The position numbers were made by a program, and so were the translations under genes. Below the pieces are notes generated by a model. It ran no database searches, was not told the origin of the DNA, and saw only the letters and a program-made list of their open reading frames with translations. A DNA stretch of 64,000 nt, taken from Prionace glauca. Taxonomy: Eukaryota; Chordata; Chondrichthyes; Carcharhiniformes; Carcharhinidae. How positions within the stretch are numbered: position 1 is the first letter of the stretch; every line of letters begins with the position of its first letter. The stretch spans positions 3,047,154 to 3,111,153 of the forward strand of contig CM075744.1 in NCBI GenBank assembly GCA_037974335.1, read 5' to 3'. Below, piece after piece: positions 31,640-44,100 of the stretch.

Positions 31640-32330
31640 AGTCATTGACTTCAAGAAGCATAGTGGAGAACATGCCCCTGTCTATATCAATGGGGATGAA
31701 GTAGAAATGATCGAAATCTTCAAATTTTTAGGTGTCCAGATCAACCAGTCCTGGCTCCCCCCCGCACCCCCCCACCATCAACACTATAGATAAGAAAGTC
31801 CACCAACGCCTCTAGTTTCTCAGAAGACCAAGGAAATTTGCATGTCAGTTGCAACTCTCTCCAACTTTCACAGATGCACCATAGAAAGCATTCTTTCTGG
31901 TTACATCGCAGCTTGGTATGGTTCCTGCTCTGCCCAAGACCATGAGAAACTACAAAAGATCGTGAATGTAGCCCAATCGATCACACAGCTTCCCATCCAT
32001 TGTCTCTGTCTACACTTACCAGCAACTTGGCAAAACAGCCAGCATAATCAAAGACCCCATGCAACCTGGACAATCTCTCTTCCACCTTCTTCTGTCGGGA
32101 AAAAGATACAAATTCTGAGGTCATGTACCAATAAATGCATCAAGAACAACTCCTTTCCTGCTGCCATCAGACTTTTGAATGGACCTATCTTGTGTTAAGT
32201 TGATCTTTCGCTACACCCTACATTCTGCACTCTCTCATTTCCTTCTTTATGAATGGTATGCTTTGTCTGCATGGTGTGCAAGAAACAATATTTTTCACTG
32301 TACACTAATATATGAGACAATAATAAAACA
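31640..32330 (+). repeat. L2-like LINE RT fragment, part 2, with 3' end
   Basis: It resumes the element of 30434-30726. 'IDFKKHSGEHAPVYINGDEV' (31645-31705) is followed by 'FKFLGVQINQSW' (31719-31755), 'FHRCTIESILSGYIAAWYGS' (31865-31925), the 'LQKIVNVAQSIT' block (31950-31990), and a 3' UTR 'tttttcactgtacactaatatatga' (32290-32315). Broken in several places. Confidence 0.75.
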
Positions 32331-32690
32331 AAACAAATCATATAACTCAGGTCACTGTTTTTATAACTAAATACATTAAATATTGTAATGATATTTTATA
32401 TTTCAGGCTCAGATAAATATAAAAGTCGATTCTAAAATCTGGGTCACGTGCTGAACTTGCTGTGTGGCCATAATTCAGTGTAAGTTGGTGAACTTGCTTA
32501 AAAACAAGCTGTAAACTGATGTCGTTGGGTCTGACTGTGAGTGTGAGTGAAGGTTAAATGTGAGTGTCTGTTGAATGGGGGGGGGAAACGGGGCAACAGC
32601 AGGTGTGGGTAAGAACATTCGGTTGAGGAAACATTGGCACAGAAAGTTACACATCTGAACAGATGCCACAGAGAGAAACTGAGAGAATGG
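32331..32690. other. Unassigned sequence within inverted copy B
   Basis: No gene or recognised repeat. Absent from copy A. Confidence 0.5.
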
Positions 32691-32746
32691 AAGCATCCTG
32701 ACAAGGAGTGGGAAGTGAGGAATTGCGCTCTATGTTACTCTGAGAT

Positions 32747-33060
32747 TCAGTTTATCCATTCACCTTTGGCAGTCTCACAGGATCGAGCATGATATGCACT
32801 CACTCTGGTTTGATGGGTTCTAAGATGGCGATTACACCCAGTGCGTGACCTGAAAACTCTGCCATGCGCAGGGCAGGTGGCGTCTAAACCATGACCAAGT
32901 TCTGAAGAGAACAATGGGTCTGGTGTCTGGTATAGAATGACATGTCCTGCCCAGCGAAGCTGTTCTGTCTGATTAGCATTACAATACTGGGCACATTGTA
33001 GTTGTTGGGCCACTTTTCTTCACATTGGATTTGGAGGATCACCTCTATGTTTCTAGGTGA
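32747..33060 (-). repeat. Non-LTR C-terminal fragment (inverted copy of 440-760)
   Basis: The minus strand has the same 'RSRTGCNRHLRTHQTR' C2H2-like end and 'TEQLRWAGHVIL' motif as the first copy. In this copy the two motifs are in one frame (33013-32747). Confidence 0.5.
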
Positions 33061-33317
33061 CTGTAGATTGTCCACATTATTGGGGCGGGGGGGGGGGGTG
33101 GTGGTTGCTCACTGCACCTCGTAAACAATAGTTTGAGATCCTGGTCCCCAAATACATTTTTACTGGGTGGATTTACAGTGAATATTGGCCAATGCTCCCT
33201 TGGTTAAATATTGTTCGATCTCAAATTCCTCCTTATTCTGATAAATGGTCAGTGACCTTAAAAAGAAAGCTGAAGTGAGAGTTACTGCCCCCCAACATCA
33301 GGGGGACGGGCCTGACA

Positions 33318-33470
33318 TCAAGGGGAGGCAGTGGCACAGTAGGATTGTCACTGGATCAGTAACCCAGAGACCCAGGCTAATGTCCTGAGGACCAGGGTAC
33401 GAATCACAATGCAGTAGATGGTAAAATTTGAATTGAAATTTAAAATCCAGTGATCAGTTTCTCTGGTTGC
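33318..33470 (+). repeat. tRNA-derived SINE head
   Basis: 'aggcagtggcacagtaggattgtcactgg' (A-box-like) and 'ccagggtacgaatcacaatgc' (B-box-like, 33393-33413) are followed by 'agatggtaaaatttgaattgaaattt'. This is the pattern of tRNA-derived shark SINEs. It lies immediately beyond the end of inverted copy B. The 3' portion is not seen. Confidence 0.6.
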
Positions 33471-33615
33471 TGTGGTTTGTGAAGGGTTAATATTCATTAC
33501 GGTATATGCTAACATATATCGTCATTATGTTTCACAGAAACTCGGAGAAGGAGCGACGTGCTCATGGTAACCGGAACACAAATGTAAAAGTGACAAGTAT
33601 TTGGACGTTTTTGAT

Positions 33616-34364
33616 TTTTTTTTTTATTTCAAAAATATACTTTATTCATAAAAAAAAAACTCAACTAATCCATTTCAAATATACAATAGCAAATCAAATA
33701 GCAAATCAAAACATTTTTACAGATCTGTCCAAATTACAGTGTCTACTTTCAATACTTACAAAACTATATCTATGTCTCAATATTACAATTACTATTTACA
33801 AGGTTTGCATTTCAGTTCTTAAAAAATATATACATGCCTCAATAGATTTCTGTGTGCCGTTAGTGGACAGGTTGGCACACAGTTACGCAGGTCGAGGGTG
33901 TTCTGCAGTTCCCGGGCCCTCGGTCTGCCTCTGTTAAAGGCCTTACAGTGTGGCCTTTCCCCATTGAACCTTTGCGGCGGCTGCCCCAAGCTTCAGCCCG
34001 TCCCTCAGCACGTAGTCCTGGACCTTGGAATGTGCCAGTCTGCAACACTCGGTCGAGGACAGTTCTTTCTGCTGGAAGATCAGCAAGTTTCGGGCGGACC
34101 AAAGTGCGTCCTTCACCGAGTTGATGACCTTCCAGCAACAGTTGATATTTGTCTCGGTGTGCGTTCCCGGAAACAGCCCGTAGAGCACAGAGTCCTGCGT
34201 CACCGAGCTGCTCGGGACGAACCTCGACAAATACCACTGCATTTCGCTCCAGACCTTCTTTGCAAAGGCACATTCCAGAAGGAGGTATGCGACCGTCTCG
34301 TCAGCCCCGCAGCCGCTTCGAGGGCAGCGTGTGGTGTTGCTGAGACCTCGAATGTGCATAAAGG
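33616..34364 (-). repeat. Tx1/L1-like LINE 3' end with 17-bp target duplication
   Basis: The minus strand is open from 34413 to 33943. It encodes a zf-RVT-type C-terminus: 'CPRSGCGADETVAYLLLECA' then 'AKKVWSEMQWYL', and it ends 'LKLGAAAAKVQWGKATL'. A T-run at 33616-33626 is the reverse of a poly-A tail. The target duplication ATTTGGACGTTTTTGAT flanks it exactly (33599-33615 and 34365-34381). Strongly 5'-truncated. The intact target duplication and open frame indicate a fairly recent insertion. The related 3' end is at 4068-4480. Confidence 0.88.
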
Positions 34365-34869
34365 ATTTGGACGTTTTTGATGCCTTGTTTCCAGCAGTCT
34401 GTGTTAAACACATCCTGGGTCCCTTTCTGATGTCCTGGGGTTGGAGATTGCTGTTTAAGGAGCCTTGTTACAATGCATCTTGTAGCTGGTATGTACACAA
34501 TGTGACACATTAACTCTGTTTCTCTCTGCACAGATATTAGCTGCTGTCAATTACCTAGTTTTTATTTTCTGTCTGTGGTGATTTTATGTCATGTTGTTGG
34601 GAGTCTGTCCGATGTTTCACAGAGGCTGCATCTACATTGAAAATAACGCACCCGCTTTAAAACAAAACTGGGACAGAACCAGAAATAAACCGCGGAGTGG
34701 AAACTGCATCCACCCATTCTTAATAAGAATTCACCAAGGGGAATTCCTAGTACACACAAACACAAACACAATCACATGAATCACCATGACAATATAATGA
34801 CTCATTCCGGAACCGCCCGGTTTTGTAACACAGATTATATTAGACCCACAAGACTGGGTAGGTGAACAG

Positions 34870-35040
34870 AGCTGAGAGAGGTGGAGCTGAGCGGAGCGGA
34901 GTTAGAGGTGGAGCTGAGTGGAGGTGGAGCTGAGCGGAGTTAGAGGTGAGCGGAGTGGAGGTGAGCGGAGTGGAGGTGAGCGGAGTGGAGGTGGAGCTGA
35001 GTGGAGTTAGAAGTGGAGCTGAGTGGAGTTAGAGGTGGCG
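34870..35040 (+). repeat. Imperfect purine-rich minisatellite upstream of Ig gene
   Basis: Variants of 'gtggagctgagcggagttaga' recur about eight to ten times, some shortened to 'gtgagcggagtggag'. It lies 20-190 bp upstream of the first possible start codon and is probably in the promoter or 5' UTR. No TATA box is evident. Confidence 0.7.
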
Positions 35041-35086
35041 GCTGTGCCCCCGTCCGATGAATGAATTGATCTGTTGCAGATTAAAT

Positions 35087-35159
35087 ATGAAAAGTGATCA
35101 AAGTGTTTTGACAAACCTATTTGCTGCTTTGCTGGTGACTTTATTCAGTTCAACTCGTG
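35087..35159 (+). CDS. Exon 1, signal peptide
   Basis: It encodes 24 residues and the first base of residue 25. '[11 protein letters not shown]' is the hydrophobic core, with SSTRG near the cleavage region. The donor is GTAAGT at 35160. An upstream ATG at 35057 is in frame and would add ten residues (MNELICCRLN). I chose 35087 because it leaves a compact signal peptide, but the upstream start is possible. An out-of-frame ATG at 35061 stops after two codons. Confidence 0.75.
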
Positions 35160-38100
35160 GTAAGTCTTTCAATTAAAGTGTTTTCTGAAATATTTTAGTA
35201 AATAATCTACACAGTTTAAACTGTCCTTTTCACCAGATTAGCAATAGGACCCAGAGCAAGTACATTTTTATTAATAATGTCTGCTAATTTTGGTGAGTAG
35301 TTCCTACAAATATTTTTCTAGTGGTGGATAAGTACCAAAATATTTTGAGAACAAACAGCCTGGTGTGTGTTTACTGAAAGAGCTCAGCGTTTTCTGTGCT
35401 TTTTACTGATTTTATGTTGTGGTTAAGTTTTGAGGAGAGTGGCCTGTGTTGTGGAGCTGAACATTTCAACTCCCAGTTCCTGAATTTCTGAATAATTTGT
35501 GGAATAAAACAGTCAACACTTCAGGTCGAATGATCTTTCATCAGATCTCTGACCAAAGGCACGCAAGCTGGAAGTAGATGTTGTCTGACTTGCTGAGCTT
35601 TTCCAGCACCTTATTTTATTTTCTATTTTCAATCTAATCAGTCTAGTGCACTTCTAACATTTTCCCTCCATTGATCTTAGTCAGCCTGTGAAACTCTTGA
35701 AGGCACAGTGGTTAGCACTGTTGCCTCACAGCGCCAGGGACCCAGGTTCAGTTCCTGGCTTGGGTGACTGTCAGTGTGGAGTCTGCACGTTCTCCCTGTG
35801 TCTGCGTGGGTTTCCTCCAGGTGCTCTGGTTTCCTCCCACAGTCAGAAAGACCAACTGAGCAGGTGCACTGGCCATAGAAAATTCTCCCTCAGTGTACCC
35901 CAGCAGGTGCTGGAGTATTGTAGTACAGCAAGAAACAAGGAAAAATTTTTTTCACATAAACATTACAGTGAATAATGGAGGGGCATGTGATGTGTGGTTT
36001 CTGTATGATGTGGGAACTGGTGGACCCCAGGGTCCTTCCCAGTGACCATGTCTGCAGTAAGTGCAGGTTGCTGGAGGAGCTCCAGCTCAAGGTGGATGAG
36101 CTGGCCTCTGAGCTACAGACACTGAGGCTCATCAGGGGGAGAGAGGGTGCCCCTAGACTGGCTAAATCTAAGGGTCAGGGACAAAAGGGGGCTGCTGGGA
36201 GGAGGAAGGGGGGTGAGGAGAGGAGGCCTCAGCCTCTTAACCTGCATAACAGGTTTGAGGTTCTTGCTTCCAGTCTGGAAGAGGACGAGGCAAGAGAGGT
36301 TGGTGAGCAAACTGCACACGGTACAGTGATGCAGCAGGACATAGGCAAAGAGAAGGGGAAAAGGAACGTAGTAGTGATTGGGGATAGTGGGGTGAAGGGT
36401 ATTGACACTGCCCTTTGTCACAATGACAAAGTGCACAGAAGGGTGTGTTGTCTGCCTGGTGCTCGGGTACAGGATGTCGCAGCTGGGCTGCAGAGGAATC
36501 TGGAGTGGGAGGGTGAGAACCCAGTCGTTGTAGTACATGTGGGTGCCGGCGACGTAGGCAAAATGCGGACTGAGGATCTGGGAAGGGAGTATGAGAAGGG
36601 GAATGGAATTAAAAAGTAGAACCGACAAGGTGGTTATCTCTGGGCTACTGCCTGAACCGAGGGCAAACGGGTGTAGGGTTGATAGGATAAAGGAAGTAAA
36701 TGGGTGGCTCAGGGATTGGTGTGGGAGGAATGGGTTCGAATTTATGGGGCATTGGCACCAGTATTGGGGTGGGTGAGACCTGTTCGGGCAGGATGGGGTT
36801 GGTCTGAATCATGCTGGGACCAGAGTGCTGGCGAATCGAGTAAAGAGGACTGTAGACAAGGCTTTAAACTAATTAGGGGGGGGGAGGGTGCGAGGGTAGG
36901 TGACGCTATGAGGTCTAAAGTTAAGGATAGGGTACAGGTAAGGGAAGAGGCAAAGGATGTCCCAATTGGTGGCGTTACGGCAAGTAGGGTCCAGGTGAAG
37001 GCTGGGATGAAAGCGCTTTATCTGAATGCACGAAGCATTCGGAATAAAGTGGATGAGCTGATGGCGCAGATCGACACAAATGGATACGATCTGGTGGCCA
37101 TTACAGAGACGTGGCTGCAAGGTGACAGGGACTGGGAGATGAATGTACAGGGTTATCAAGTGTTCAGGAAGGATAGGCAGGAGGAAAGAGGGGGTGGAGT
37201 AGCTCTGCTGATTAAGGATAGTATCAAGGTGGTAGCAAGGGATGATATCGGAGCCAAGGAGCAGAAAGTGGAATCGTTGTGGGTGGAGATTAGGAACAGA
37301 AAAGGGAGGAAGACGCTAGTGGGTGTCGTCTATAGGCCCCCGAATAATGATCTGGAGGTGGGGCGGGCTGTTAACGCGCAAATAAGTGCAGCGTGCAGGA
37401 ATGGGACGGCAGTAGTTATGGGAGATTTCAATCTGCATATTGATTGGTCGACCCATGTTGGACGAGGTGGGCTCGAGGAGGAGTTCTTGGAATGCTGCCG
37501 GGATAATTTCCTTGAACAGTGTGTGTTGGAGCCGACGAGGGAGCGAGCTATCTTGGATCTGGTGCTATGTAATGAGGCGGGTAGAATTAGGGACCTTGCG
37601 GTGAAGGATCCTCTTGGAGAGAGTGATCATTGTATGGTGGAGTTTCTGGTGCAGATGGAGGAGGAGAAAGTGGGTTCCCAGACACGCGTCCTTTGTTTGA
37701 ATAGAGGGGAGTATGGTAGGATGAGAGAAGAATTGGCGAATGTGGACTGGGGGAACGCGTTGGAAGGTAGGTCTGCTGAGGAGCAGTGGAGGATCTTTAA
37801 GGAGATCTTTCTTGGTGCTCAGCAGAAATTTATTCCGATGGTTAAAAAGGACAGTAGGAGGAGAGGTAATAAGCTGTGGATAACGAAGGAGGTGAAGGAA
37901 AGTGTTAAATTAAAAGCGGAGGAGTTTAGAGTAGCTAAGAGCAGTGGACGAGAAGAGGATTGGGAAAGGTTTAAATGTCAACAAAGATTGACAAAGAAAT
38001 TGATAAAGGAGGGTAGGAGAAGCTATGAGGCTGGGCTAGCACTTAATATAAAAAAGGATAGCAAGAGTTTTTATAAATATATAAAAAGGAAGAGGCTGGC

Positions 38101-41100
38101 TAGGATAAACGTTGGTCCTTTAGAGGATGAGAAAGGGGAGCTAGTGGTAGGGGATAGGGATATGGCTAAGGTCTTGAATAACTTCTTTGTTTCTGTCTTC
38201 ACGGAGGAGGACGTGAATAATTTGCCGGGTGTTAGCGATGGAAAGGTGGTAAGAATGGAGGGTCTTAATGACATTACTGTTACTAGAGAGGTGGTGCTCG
38301 ACAGACTGGAGGGGCTGATTGTGGACAAGTCCCCAGGACCGGAGGGAATGCATCCGAGGGTTCTGAAAGAAATGGCGGAGGTGATAGTGGATGCCTTGGT
38401 GGTTATTTTCCAGACGTCGCTGGATTCCGGGGAAGTGCCGGAAGATTGGAAAACGGCTAATGTTACGCCGTTGTTTAAGAAGGGTGCCAGGCAAAAGGCG
38501 GGGAATTATAGGCCGGTTAGTTTAACGTCTGTGGTAGGTAAAATGTTAGAAACCGTCATTAAGGAGGAAATTGCGAGGCATCTTGAGGGGAATTGCTTGA
38601 TAGGGCGGACGCAACACGGTTTCATTAAAGGGAAGTCGTGTCTGACAAATTTACTGGAGTTCTATGAGGATGTGTCTAGGGCAGTGGATGGAGGAGAGCC
38701 GGTGGATGTGGTCTTTCTGGATTTTCAGAAGGCGTTTGACAAGGTACCTCACAAGAGGTTATTGCAGAAGGTCAGGGGACATGGAGTTGGGGGTAGGGTG
38801 TTAGCGTGGATAGAGGATTGGTTGTCAAATAGGAGGCAGAGAGTGGGGGTCAATGGATGCTATTCGGATTGGCGGTTGGTGACTAGTGGGGTGCCCCAGG
38901 GGTCGGTGCTGGGGCCTCAGCTATTTACCATTTATATAGATGATCTGGAGGAGGGAACCGAGTGCAGGGTGTCGAAATTTGCTGATGACACCAAGATTGG
39001 GGGAAAGGCAAATTGTGCGGAAGTCTGAAAGAGTCTGCAGAAGGATCTAGATAGGCTGGGTGAATGGGCCAGGAAGTGGCAAATGGAATTTAATGTTGGC
39101 AAGTGTGAGGTGGTCCACTTTGGTAGGAGGAATGGTAGGAAGGACTATTACTTACGGGGCGAAAAACTGCAGCAGGCGACGGTGCAGAGGGACCTCGGGG
39201 TCCTTGTGCATGAGTCGCAAAAACCCAGCTTGCAGGTGCAGCAGGTGGTCAGGAAGGCGAATGGGATGCTGGCCTTCATAGCGAAGGGGATTGAATATAA
39301 AAGTAGGGAGGTCTTGCTGCAGCTGTATAGGGCATTGGTGAGGCCGCAGCTGGAGTACTGTGTGCAGTTTTGGGCGCCGCACCTGCGCAAGGATGTTTTG
39401 GCCCTGGAGGGAGTGCAGAGGAGGTTTACTCGGCTGATACCGGAGTTGAGGGGATTGAGCTATGAGGAGAGGCTGAATAAACTAGGCTTGTACTCGTTAG
39501 AGTTTAGAAGAATGAGGGGAGATCTCATTGAGACGTATAAGATGATGAATGGGATGGATAGGATAGAGGTGGAGAGACTGTTCCCGCTCAAAAAAGACAG
39601 TAGGACTAGGGGGCACAGCCTCAAGATAAAGGGGGGGTGGTTTAGAACGGAGTTGAGGAGGAACTTCTTCACTCAAAGGGTGGTGAATCTCTGGAATTCT
39701 CTGCCCGTTGAAGTGGTGGAGGCTGCCTCGCTAAATATTTTTAAGAAACGGGTTGATGGGTTTTTGATAAGAGAAGGGATTAAGGGTTATGGAGAGAGGG
39801 CGGGAAGGTGGAGCTGAGTCACGACAGATCAGCCATGATCTTATTGAATGGCGGGGCAGGCTCGAAGGGCCAGATGGCCTACTCCTGCTCCTATTATGTT
39901 CTTATGTTCTTATGTTCTTATGTTCTTATGTTCTTATGTTCTTATGTTCTTATGTTCTTATGTTCTTATGTTCTTATGTTCTTATGTTCTTATGTTCTTA
40001 TGTTCTTATGTTCTTATGTTCTTATGTTCTTATGTTCTTATTGTGACTAGAGGATTTTCACAGTAACTTCATTGCAGTGTTAATATAAACCTACTTGTGA
40101 CTAACGAAAAATAAACTTTAAAAAATATTGCCAAATTTGGGGCAGTTTTATATTCTGTGTTCATGGCCAGTGGAATCTGGAGGGAAACTCTCCATGTGGT
40201 ATCAATTCATGAAGATTCTCAACATGGATTGGATTCATCCTGGATCCCAGAGTTGAAAGACCAGTATTTAACCAATTATCCAGTCCAATCCCTCTGTATC
40301 AGGCATTTCAATCATTACTGTTTCCTTCAATGGTGTTAGTACATTCATGGTTATTCAGCTAATATTTATTATATTGATTTATATTTGGGCTTTTGGTACC
40401 CTCGATGTCACATGTGTTGAAGTTATTTATCTGCTCTTTGTCGTCTCTCAGCATTCCATGTTTATTTTAATATTCCCATCAATTTCCAAACCTTCTGTCC
40501 TCCCTTAGGGTGGCAGAGACCCTGCTTTGACACCAGGCATGCACACAAGGAGATACTAGACTTACTGCATAGTCTGTGCTGAACAAATTTTAAACTGGGG
40601 CCAGACTGAATTGGACTGCAAGGGAACAGGGAGCCTGGTGTTCACTGACTACAGTAGGTTTAAAAAGATGGATTTTGGGTTCTGTCCTGATGCTGGGCAA
40701 TGGCCTTGACCAGTTCAGTAGTTCAGTTCCTGTAATGTTCATTGAGTGAGTCGGTGAGACAATGTATGAGGAAATATCAACCCATCAGCGGAAAGGGAGA
40801 AAAGAGAGAAGACAGAGAAATAATTTGCAGATTGTTTTTTTGATGTGTTCAAGGTTAAATATGCTCAGATTAACTGTCCTTAAACAGATCTTTGCAATAA
40901 ATCTCCTCCATTCTCTTACTAATTTATTTATTTTTCTTCCCAGCTGAATTTAGGGTTTATACCTCAGAGACACCAGTGACTGCTATCTACGGCCAGTATA
41001 CAGTGCTGAGATGTAGCTTTACAGCTCAGGATAAATCGTCACTGGACGGATTGGGCATCCACTGGGAACGAGTCGAGACCGAGGAAGTTGTTTTTAGTTA

Positions 41101-44100
41101 TTATTATGGAAAAGAGCAACGGAGTCACCAAAGCTCTCGTTATTCGGGGAGGACAAGCTTATTCCTGGAGGAATTAAAACACGGGAATGCCTCAATGAAG
41201 CTGGAAGGAGTGAGAGCAGAGGATGCTGGACAATACAAGTGCTTTGTCAGTAATGTAAAGGGAAGTGACCAGGACACACTGTCACTAATATTTGCCGGTA
41301 CTTACTACTTTTTTTTGTTCTCTGTGCTGTATATCAAAATCATGCTTCTTGGTCACCTGTAATGACCCAGTGAGTCTAACTGAGTGTCTAAAGTAAGCAG
41401 TACAGACCAAAATGGATTGTCAAAGGGTTTAGCTCCTTTCTACTCCCAACAGTGCCAGCAGGGTATTGGCCGACCTTGCCATGTCTCTGTTAAGGTGGAA
41501 ACTCCCCTATTGGCTGTTCACTTTACCAATTGGACATTAATCTGATGTACCTATCATAGGTGAATATTGAGAGTTATGTATGTGAATGATGATGATTTAA
41601 ACCATTGAACATGACACTGTTTACCCCAGCAAAGCTTCAAACCCCTACAGGAGCAAGGGGACAAGGGGAGGGAAAAATAGCAGGAATGGAAAAAGGAAAC
41701 ACGTGCTTCAATTTGTATTCTAAATCTCATGACAGAATCCAGTGAAATGTGATGAATCTTGTGGATTTAATGATCAGATCCTATTTGCTAAAACTCATTT
41801 ACATTTTCCCATCTGCTAGATTGATCAAATTGAGTTCAGAAGCTGCCAGTTCTGGCTGGAAACATGGAAATCTTCCCAACCAGAACTGGCATTCATCTTC
41901 CCATGAAGATGAATGGAAAAGCAAATTGTGTAGAGGGTGTGGAATGTCTGCAGAGAGATCTGGATAGGCTAAGTGAGTGGGCGAGGACCTGGCAAGTGGA
42001 ATATAATGTTAGCAAGTGTGAAGTTATCCACTTTGGCAGAAATAATAGTAGGAGGGATTACTGTTTAAAGGGTGAAAAGCTGCAGCGTGCTACAGTGCAG
42101 AGGGACCTGGGGGTCCTTGTGCACGAGTCGCAAAAACCCAGTCTGCAGGTGCAGCAGGTGATCAAGAAGGCGAATGGGATGCTGGCCTTTATAGTGAGGG
42201 GACAGAATATAAAAGTAGGGAGGTCTTGCTGCAACTGTACAGGGTACTGGTGAGGCCGCAGCTGGAGTACTGTGTGCAGCTTTGGTTGCCGCACTTGCAC
42301 AAGGATGTTTTGGCCTTGGAGGGAGTGCAGACGAGGTTCACTAGGCTGATACTGGAGATGAGGGGGTTGGACTATGAAGAGAGACTAAATAGACTGGGTC
42401 TGTACTCACTGGAGTTTAGAAGGATGAACGGGGATCTTATAGAGATGTGTAAGATAATGAAAGGGATGGATAGGGTAGAGGTAGAGAGATTCTTCCTGCT
42501 CAGAAAGTATAGTAGGACTAGAGGCCACAGCCTCAAGATAAGGAGGGGTGGGTACAGTTTAGATCGGAGTTGAGGAGGAACTTCTTCACTCAAAGGGTGG
42601 TGAATCTCTGGAATTCTCTGCCCGTTGAAATGGTGGAGGCTGCCTCACTGAATATATTTAAATCACGGGTAGATAGGTTTTTGATAGACAAGAGAATTAA
42701 GGGTTATGGGGAGAAAGCGGGAAAGTGGAACTGATCCACTTCAGATCAGCCATGATCTTATTGAATGGCGGGGCAGGCTCGAAGGGCTAGATGGCCTACT
42801 CCTGCTCCTATTTCTTATGTTCTTATCCCAGAGTCATGGGAGTATTTGTGAAATCAGAAGCTGATATTTGTGCCCATCAGTCTGAAGAGTGACTGGGTAA
42901 CAATAAAAAACAGCACACTCAGCCAGCCGCTCAGAGACTCTCTTTATTTTCAAGAAGAGTTACGTGCAGCTCAGGCAGCCGTTATAGGTCATTTCTTCAG
43001 CTGGGGTGCTGTCATCATATAAAAAGTCAGTTTCAATTGAACATGAGTAGCTGAATTTAACCCAGTTTGCCACTGATGGCTATATCTTAATGTCCAATCT
43101 GAACTGAACAGTATTCTACTCAATACTGAATCTCACTCTAACAGCAGCCTGCTGGATATTGTAGTAATGTTACAGCTACATTTATTAATTGTGATTTAAA
43201 CATCTTTACAAACTGATCACTAACTGCCACTGGTCGATTTGTACTCAGACTTGTCATTTGAACGTTTAAGTTTTCCTCCTCTTGGCAGGAGGATGGGGGG
43301 GCGGGGGCGGGGGCAGGTGCGAGGGCAGAGGGAGAGCGCAGGGTGGGAACGGGCGAGAAGGGTGGCGGTGGGGGATCGCGACAGGGCGCAGGGGTGGGGG
43401 GGAGGGAATCACGCGAAGGGTAGGAGGGAGGGGAGGGGGGTGGGGGAGGGAGGAGTGGGGTGGGGGAGGGGGGAGGCAGGTGGGGGAGGGAAGGGGAGTG
43501 GGGGAGGGGAGCGGAGGGAGGGGACAGGGGAGAGGGGGAGGGGAGCGGAGGGAGGGGACAGGGGAGAGGGGGAGGGGAGTGGAGGGGCGGGAGGGGAGTG
43601 GGGGGGGGGAGAGGGGGGAGGGGAGTGGGGGGGGAGAGGGGGAGGGGAGTGGGGGAGGGGAGAGGAGTTGGGAGGGATTATTAGCTGGCAAGTCCACGGT
43701 TGGCAAGTGGGAGGCATTTAGAGACAAAATGAAATGGTTGCAGGGGAGGTATGTTCCGGTTAAGCGAAAGGATGGGAAAGGAAGGATTAGAGAGCCGTGG
43801 ATTACGGAGGATATTGAAGACTTGGTCAGGAAGAAGAGGGAGGCGTATGTTAGGTCAAAACAAATGGGTACGGAGAGTGCGCTAGAAGAATACAGCGAGA
43901 GTAGGAGGGAGCTAAAAAGTGGAATTAGAAGGGCGAAGAGAGGGCATGAGATGGCTTTGGCTGGTAGGATTAAGGAAAATCCAAAGGCATTTTATTCCTA
44001 TATCAGAGGCAAGAGAGTAGTTAGAGGGAAAATTGGTCCTCTTAGGGACAAGAGTGGTGAGTTGTGTATTGAGTCGGAGGGGATGGGGGAGCTCCTGAAT

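Larger units (their letters stand above)
29384..33316. repeat. Inverted segmental repeat, copy B
   Basis: This is the reverse-complement counterpart of 181-1187, longer because it contains a CR1 (29473-30433), a mixed insertion (30727-31638) and about 960 bp of L2-like sequence (31730-32690) missing from copy A. The match ends near 33316 with 'gggacgggcctgaca'. Confidence 0.85.
35922..40038 (+). repeat. Near full-length CR1-clade LINE (TTCTTATG tail)
   Basis: About 4.1 kb with 5' UTR, ORF1, ORF2, short 3' UTR with 'gatcagccatgatcttattg' (39826-39845), and about 18 tail octamers (39894-40038). Flanked by TATTGT at 35916-35921 and 40039-40044. It sits in intron 1 in the sense orientation. It is the most complete element in the window; see the ORF entries for breaks. 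Confidence 0.93.
35698..40128 (+). repeat. V-type tRNA SINE split by CR1 insertion
   Basis: The left part 35698-35921 has a tRNA-like head with A box (tggttagcactg, 35709-35720) and B box (ggttcagttcc, 35745-35755). It also has the V-type central block 'ttctccctgtgtctgcgtgg' with 'gtttcctcc' and 'tttcctcccaca' words (35790-35840). The right part 40039-40128 is the SINE tail ('gattttcacagtaacttcat', then 'gcagtgttaatataaacc', 'aataaacttt'). The CR1 sits between, with TATTGT on each side. Confidence 0.8.
35160..40943 (+). other. Intron 1 of the Ig gene
   Basis: Donor GTAAGT at 35160, acceptor 'ttttcttcccag' ending at 40943. It holds a foldback remnant (35500-35630), a SINE split by a near full-length CR1 (35922-40038), and otherwise unassigned AT-rich sequence (35220-35500, 40130-40930). 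Confidence 0.8.

Noticed and set aside
35698-35770. tRNA gene
   Set aside because: A and B boxes are present but the cloverleaf is not maintained, and the sequence continues into a SINE body.
39789-40066. Open frames of repeated LCSYVLMF
   Set aside because: Translation of the TTCTTATG tail of a CR1 LINE.
43239-43727. Glycine-rich or proline-rich proteins in the purine tract
   Set aside because: Low-complexity G/A sequence inside an intron; no start context or domain.
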